Origin: CBDUBS01 sp965365445
GTDB lineage: Bacteria > Bacteroidota > Rhodothermia > Rhodothermales > DASSAV01
Assembly: GCA_965365445.1 (NCBI GenBank)
Contig: CBDUBS010000080.1
Location: forward strand, 1 to 15,390
Direction of reading: 5' to 3'
DNA length: 15,390 nucleotides
The notes under the pieces were generated by a model. That model was not told the origin of the DNA. It made no database searches and was given only the letters and a program-made list of their open reading frames with translations. Position numbers and translations under genes: made by a program. Below, in pieces: positions 12,445 through 15,390 of the stretch (position 1 is the stretch's first letter; every line of letters begins with the position of its first letter).

Positions 12445-15390
12445 ATGAAGCAACAAACGAAGGAACGTTTCGGTGGACTCAGCGGACTGGCTATCCGGCG
12501 GCCCGTATTTACCGCCATGGTGATGCTCGGACTGCTCGTGCTCGGGGTTTTCGGCTTCCGCCGCCTATCCATCGATCAGATGCCCGACGTGGAAATTCCG
12601 GTGGTTACGGTGCAGACCGTATACCCCGGAGCGAGCCCCGAAACCATGGAGCGGGAAATATCCCGGCGGATGGAGGAGGCGTTCAACACGGTAGAAGGGG
12701 TGGACGAAATCACCTCGCAATCCCTGGAAAGCGCCTCACTCGTGATCGTCATGTTCGATCTCGACAGGGATGTGGACGAGGCGGCTCAGGATATACGAGC
12801 CAAAATCGAGGGCATACGGCGCAACCTGCCGGCGGACATCGAAACGCCGGTGGTGCAAAAATTCGACCCCTCGGCGCTGCCGATCCTGTCTCTGGCGCTT
12901 TCCTCCACCGACGTTCCGCTGGTGGAGCTTACCACCCTGGCCGATGAAACCGTTCGCCGCCGTCTCGAATCGGTGCGCGGGGTGGGCGAGGTTCGGTTGG
13001 CAGGCAGCCTCGAACGCGAGATCCGGATCAACTTGCTGCCTGAGCGTATGGAGGCGCGTGGAATCAGCGTACAGGATGTACTGGCGGCGCTGGCGCGGCA
13101 GAATCTGGAGATGCCGGCAGGTCGTCTCGAACGGGGTCACCAGGAGCGCCTGCTGCGGGTTACGGGCCGCATCGTGGAGCCGAGGCAGTTCGAAACCCTC
13201 ATCGTGACCAACCACAACGGCGAGCCGGTGCGTCTGGGCGAAGTGGCCCGGATCGAGGACGGGACCGAAGAAGAACGCTCGCTGGCGCTGGTAAACGACC
13301 ACCGGGCGGTGGCGCTGGATATCCTCAAGGTTTCCGGGGCCAATACGGTGGATGTGGCCGACGGCGTAAACGAAGCCGTATCCGAGCTGCGGGCTGCGTT
13401 GCCGCAGGGTGTGGAGCTTCAGGTCGTCCGCGACAACTCCGTCAAGATCCGCAATTCGGTGCACGACGTCATCGTGGAGCTGCTGCTGGGGGCGCTGCTC
13501 ACGGTAGTTGTGGTGATGCTATTCCTGAACGACTGGAAAGCCACGGCCATTACCTCGCTGGCGCTGCCCGTTTCCGTGGTTTCCACGTTCATCCTGATGA
13601 ACGCGCTTGGGTTTACCCTGAACACGATAACCCTGCTGGCGCTGGCGCTCGTCATCGGCATCCTCATCGATGACGCCATCGTCGTAATCGAAAACATCGT
13701 GCGCCACCGCGAGATGGGCGCAGATCACTTCGAGGCCGCCGGCAGAGGAACCCGCGAAATCATCCTGGCCGTCATGGCTACCACGCTCTCCATCGTGGCC
13801 GTTTTCGTCCCGGTGGCATTCATGGGGGGCATCGTAGGGCGTTTCTTCTACCAGTTCGGCGTGACGGTGGCGTGGGCTACCCTGGTATCGCTGTTCGTAT
13901 CGTTCACGCTCACGCCCATGCTGGCGGCCTGGTGGGGTGTCAACCCGCATCTGCACGATTCCGGGCGTCACGGTGTGCTCAGTCGGTTCATCGCCGGGTT
14001 CGACCGATTCTTCGACCGCCTCATCGAGGTGTATCGCCGGGCGGTTGCCTGGTCTCTGCGCCGCCGCCGGACGACGCTGGCGCTCGCGGCGGCCACATTT
14101 GCAGGGGCGCTGTTTCTTTTTCCGCTGATCGGAGGGGAGTTTATGCCCGCCGCAGACGATTCGGAATTTGCCGTCACCCTCCAAACCCCGGAGGGGTCCA
14201 GCCTGACATATACCCGGGAGAAAGCCGAGCAGATCATTACCATGCTGGCGGATGTGGATGAGGTCGATTACTCGTATACCACCATCGGCGCGGGGCCTAC
14301 CGGAACGGTAAATGCAGGCGAGGTGTACGTGAAGCTCGTACCCGCATCCGAACGCAACCGGTCGCAGTTCGGCGTGATGGGCGCCGTTCGCGCCCGGGTG
14401 AAGCAGCTGCACGGAGCGGATGTGGCCGTGTTGCCGCCTTCCATGGTGGGGGGCAACACCGAAGCGCCGTTGCAGGTTGAAATTCGAGGGCCGGATATTG
14501 CGGAGTTAACGCGTCTGGCCGCCCTGGTGCAAGCAGAGGTAGAGACCGTTCCCGGCGTCGTGGATGTGGATAATTCGCTGGGCGAGCCGCGTCCGGAGTA
14601 CCGCATCGAGGTGGAGCGCGACAAGGCAAACGAAGTGGGCCTGGATGTCGGCATGGTGGCCGGCATGATCCGTCCGCTCATGGCCGGGCAGACGGCTACC
14701 CGCTGGGAGGACCCTTCGGGTGAGGAGCGCGATGTGGTGGTGCAGTTGGACCCCTCCCGTCGGGTTTCGACGGAGGACGTTGCCAAGCTGCCGATATCCG
14801 TACCGGGGCCCGGCGGGCGCATCGTTTCGCTCGGCCAGATCGCCCGACTGGAGCCGGGTGAGGCTCCGGCCAGGATCATGCGCAAAAACCTGGAGCGCAT
14901 CGCCACGGTCACGGGCAACGTAACCTCCGAAACCTCCCTTACGGAAGCCTCCTCGGCCATCCTGGAGCGAGCGGAGGGCCTTGGTCTCCCGGCCGGGTAT
15001 TCGGTCGGCCTCGGCGGGCAAACGGAGCGCTTCGAGGAGACGGCCGGGTATGTCGTTGAAGCGCTCTTGCTTGCCGTAATCCTCATATTCCTCATCCTGG
15101 CCTCGCAGTTCGAGTCGCTGACGCAGCCCCTGGCGATCATGCTGTCGCTGCCGCTGTCGATCATCGGGGTGTTCATCGCGCTGCTGCTGACCGACGACAC
15201 GCTGAACATGATGTCTATGATCGGCGTGATCATGCTCATGGGACTCGTTACGAAAAACGCAATCCTTCTCGTCGATAATGCCAACGAGCAGCGCCGCACG
15301 CTGGGGCGCGACCGCACCTCCGCCCTTATCGAGGCGGGCGTCGTTCGCTTTCGGCCCATCATGATGACGACGCTCGCCATGATCTTCGGC
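12445..15390 (+). CDS. RND-family efflux permease (3' end outside window)
   Basis: This is the inner-membrane pump of the tripartite system, driven by the proton gradient. The frame runs open for 982 codons to the window edge, so roughly the last 50-80 residues are missing from a family length near 1,040. Helix 1 is at about residues 20-38 (AIRRPVFTAMVMLGLLVLG). Helices 2-6 span about 341-488, with the proton-relay pair D409-D410 in VIGILIDDAIVVIENI on helix 4. Helix 7 is about 542-562, and helices 8-10 about 869-945 with K937 in GLVTKNAILLVDNANE, the counterpart of the conserved relay lysine of AcrB. The large periplasmic loops (about 40-335 and 565-865) are intact. This pattern fits the HAE1-like (AcrB) group better than heavy-metal CzcA, but substrate is unknown. 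GGAGG at 12428-12432 lies 12 bases before the ATG. Confidence 0.95.
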   Translation, partial: MKQQTKERFGGLSGLAIRRPVFTAMVMLGLLVLGVFGFRRLSIDQMPDVEIPVVTVQTVYPGASPETMEREISRRMEEAFNTVEGVDEITSQSLESASLVIVMFDLDRDVDEAAQDIRAKIEGIRRNLPADIETPVVQKFDPSALPILSLALSSTDVPLVELTTLADETVRRRLESVRGVGEVRLAGSLEREIRINLLPERMEARGISVQDVLAALARQNLEMPAGRLERGHQERLLRVTGRIVEPRQFETLIVTNHNGEPVRLGEVARIEDGTEEERSLALVNDHRAVALDILKVSGANTVDVADGVNEAVSELRAALPQGVELQVVRDNSVKIRNSVHDVIVELLLGALLTVVVVMLFLNDWKATAITSLALPVSVVSTFILMNALGFTLNTITLLALALVIGILIDDAIVVIENIVRHREMGADHFEAAGRGTREIILAVMATTLSIVAVFVPVAFMGGIVGRFFYQFGVTVAWATLVSLFVSFTLTPMLAAWWGVNPHLHDSGRHGVLSRFIAGFDRFFDRLIEVYRRAVAWSLRRRRTTLALAAATFAGALFLFPLIGGEFMPAADDSEFAVTLQTPEGSSLTYTREKAEQIITMLADVDEVDYSYTTIGAGPTGTVNAGEVYVKLVPASERNRSQFGVMGAVRARVKQLHGADVAVLPPSMVGGNTEAPLQVEIRGPDIAELTRLAALVQAEVETVPGVVDVDNSLGEPRPEYRIEVERDKANEVGLDVGMVAGMIRPLMAGQTATRWEDPSGEERDVVVQLDPSRRVSTEDVAKLPISVPGPGGRIVSLGQIARLEPGEAPARIMRKNLERIATVTGNVTSETSLTEASSAILERAEGLGLPAGYSVGLGGQTERFEETAGYVVEALLLAVILIFLILASQFESLTQPLAIMLSLPLSIIGVFIALLLTDDTLNMMSMIGVIMLMGLVTKNAILLVDNANEQRRTLGRDRTSALIEAGVVRFRPIMMTTLAMIFG

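Noticed and set aside
13519..15380. Long minus-strand open frames (297 and 370 codons) opposite the RND permease
   Set aside because: The permease frame is continuous with conserved relay residues; the minus products are Ser/Arg-rich translations of the complementary strand.
1..15390. CRISPR array, tRNA, rRNA, transposase, phage or toxin-antitoxin genes
   Set aside because: I looked for spaced repeats, tRNA cloverleaf ends, terminal inverted repeats and such protein motifs and found none; the window consists of chromosomal-type genes.

Overview
The window reads as a chromosomal segment from a high-GC bacterium, most likely of the Bacteroidota/Rhodothermota side of the FCB group. This is inferred from the EttA N-terminus, the scarcity of strong Shine-Dalgarno sites, and the secreted DUF5060-type polysaccharide hydrolase; no rRNA or other decisive marker is present. 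Gene density is high. No stretch over 300 bases lacks a gene, and I see no tRNA, rRNA, CRISPR array, insertion sequence or phage gene.

Layout. (1) About 1-4949, plus strand, is a housekeeping run: hemE (uroporphyrinogen decarboxylase), ettA (ABC-F translation factor, TTG start), a MmcQ/YjbR-family protein, an RluA-type pseudouridine synthase, and hemF (oxygen-dependent coproporphyrinogen III oxidase). Two steps of haem synthesis thus flank translation-related genes; the oxygen-requiring HemF points to aerobic growth. (2) 5071-7509, plus strand, encodes a secreted multidomain glycoside hydrolase ending in two tandem copies of a carbohydrate-binding-like domain. (3) 7481-9126, minus strand, holds a beta-carbonic anhydrase followed by a cation diffusion facilitator (CDF) transporter. 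The CDF gene runs tail-to-tail into the hydrolase gene with a 29-base overlap, and a perfect 22-bp tandem duplication spans its start codon. (4) 9127-9358 is a divergent regulatory region with two matching bipartite repeats 66 bp apart. (5) 9359-15390, plus strand, is a tripartite efflux operon: GbsR/MarR-type regulator, TolC-like outer-membrane channel, lipoprotein membrane-fusion adaptor, and an RND permease whose 3' end is cut off by the window edge.

How the genes work together. The regulator probably binds the 66-bp-spaced repeats and controls its own efflux operon, perhaps also the divergent carbonic anhydrase/CDF pair. The three efflux proteins make a continuous export path across both membranes. 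Most genes belong to well-known families. I did not find a convincing new multi-gene system; the most unusual items are the operator-like repeat pair, the 22-bp start-codon duplication, and the hydrolase of unknown substrate.
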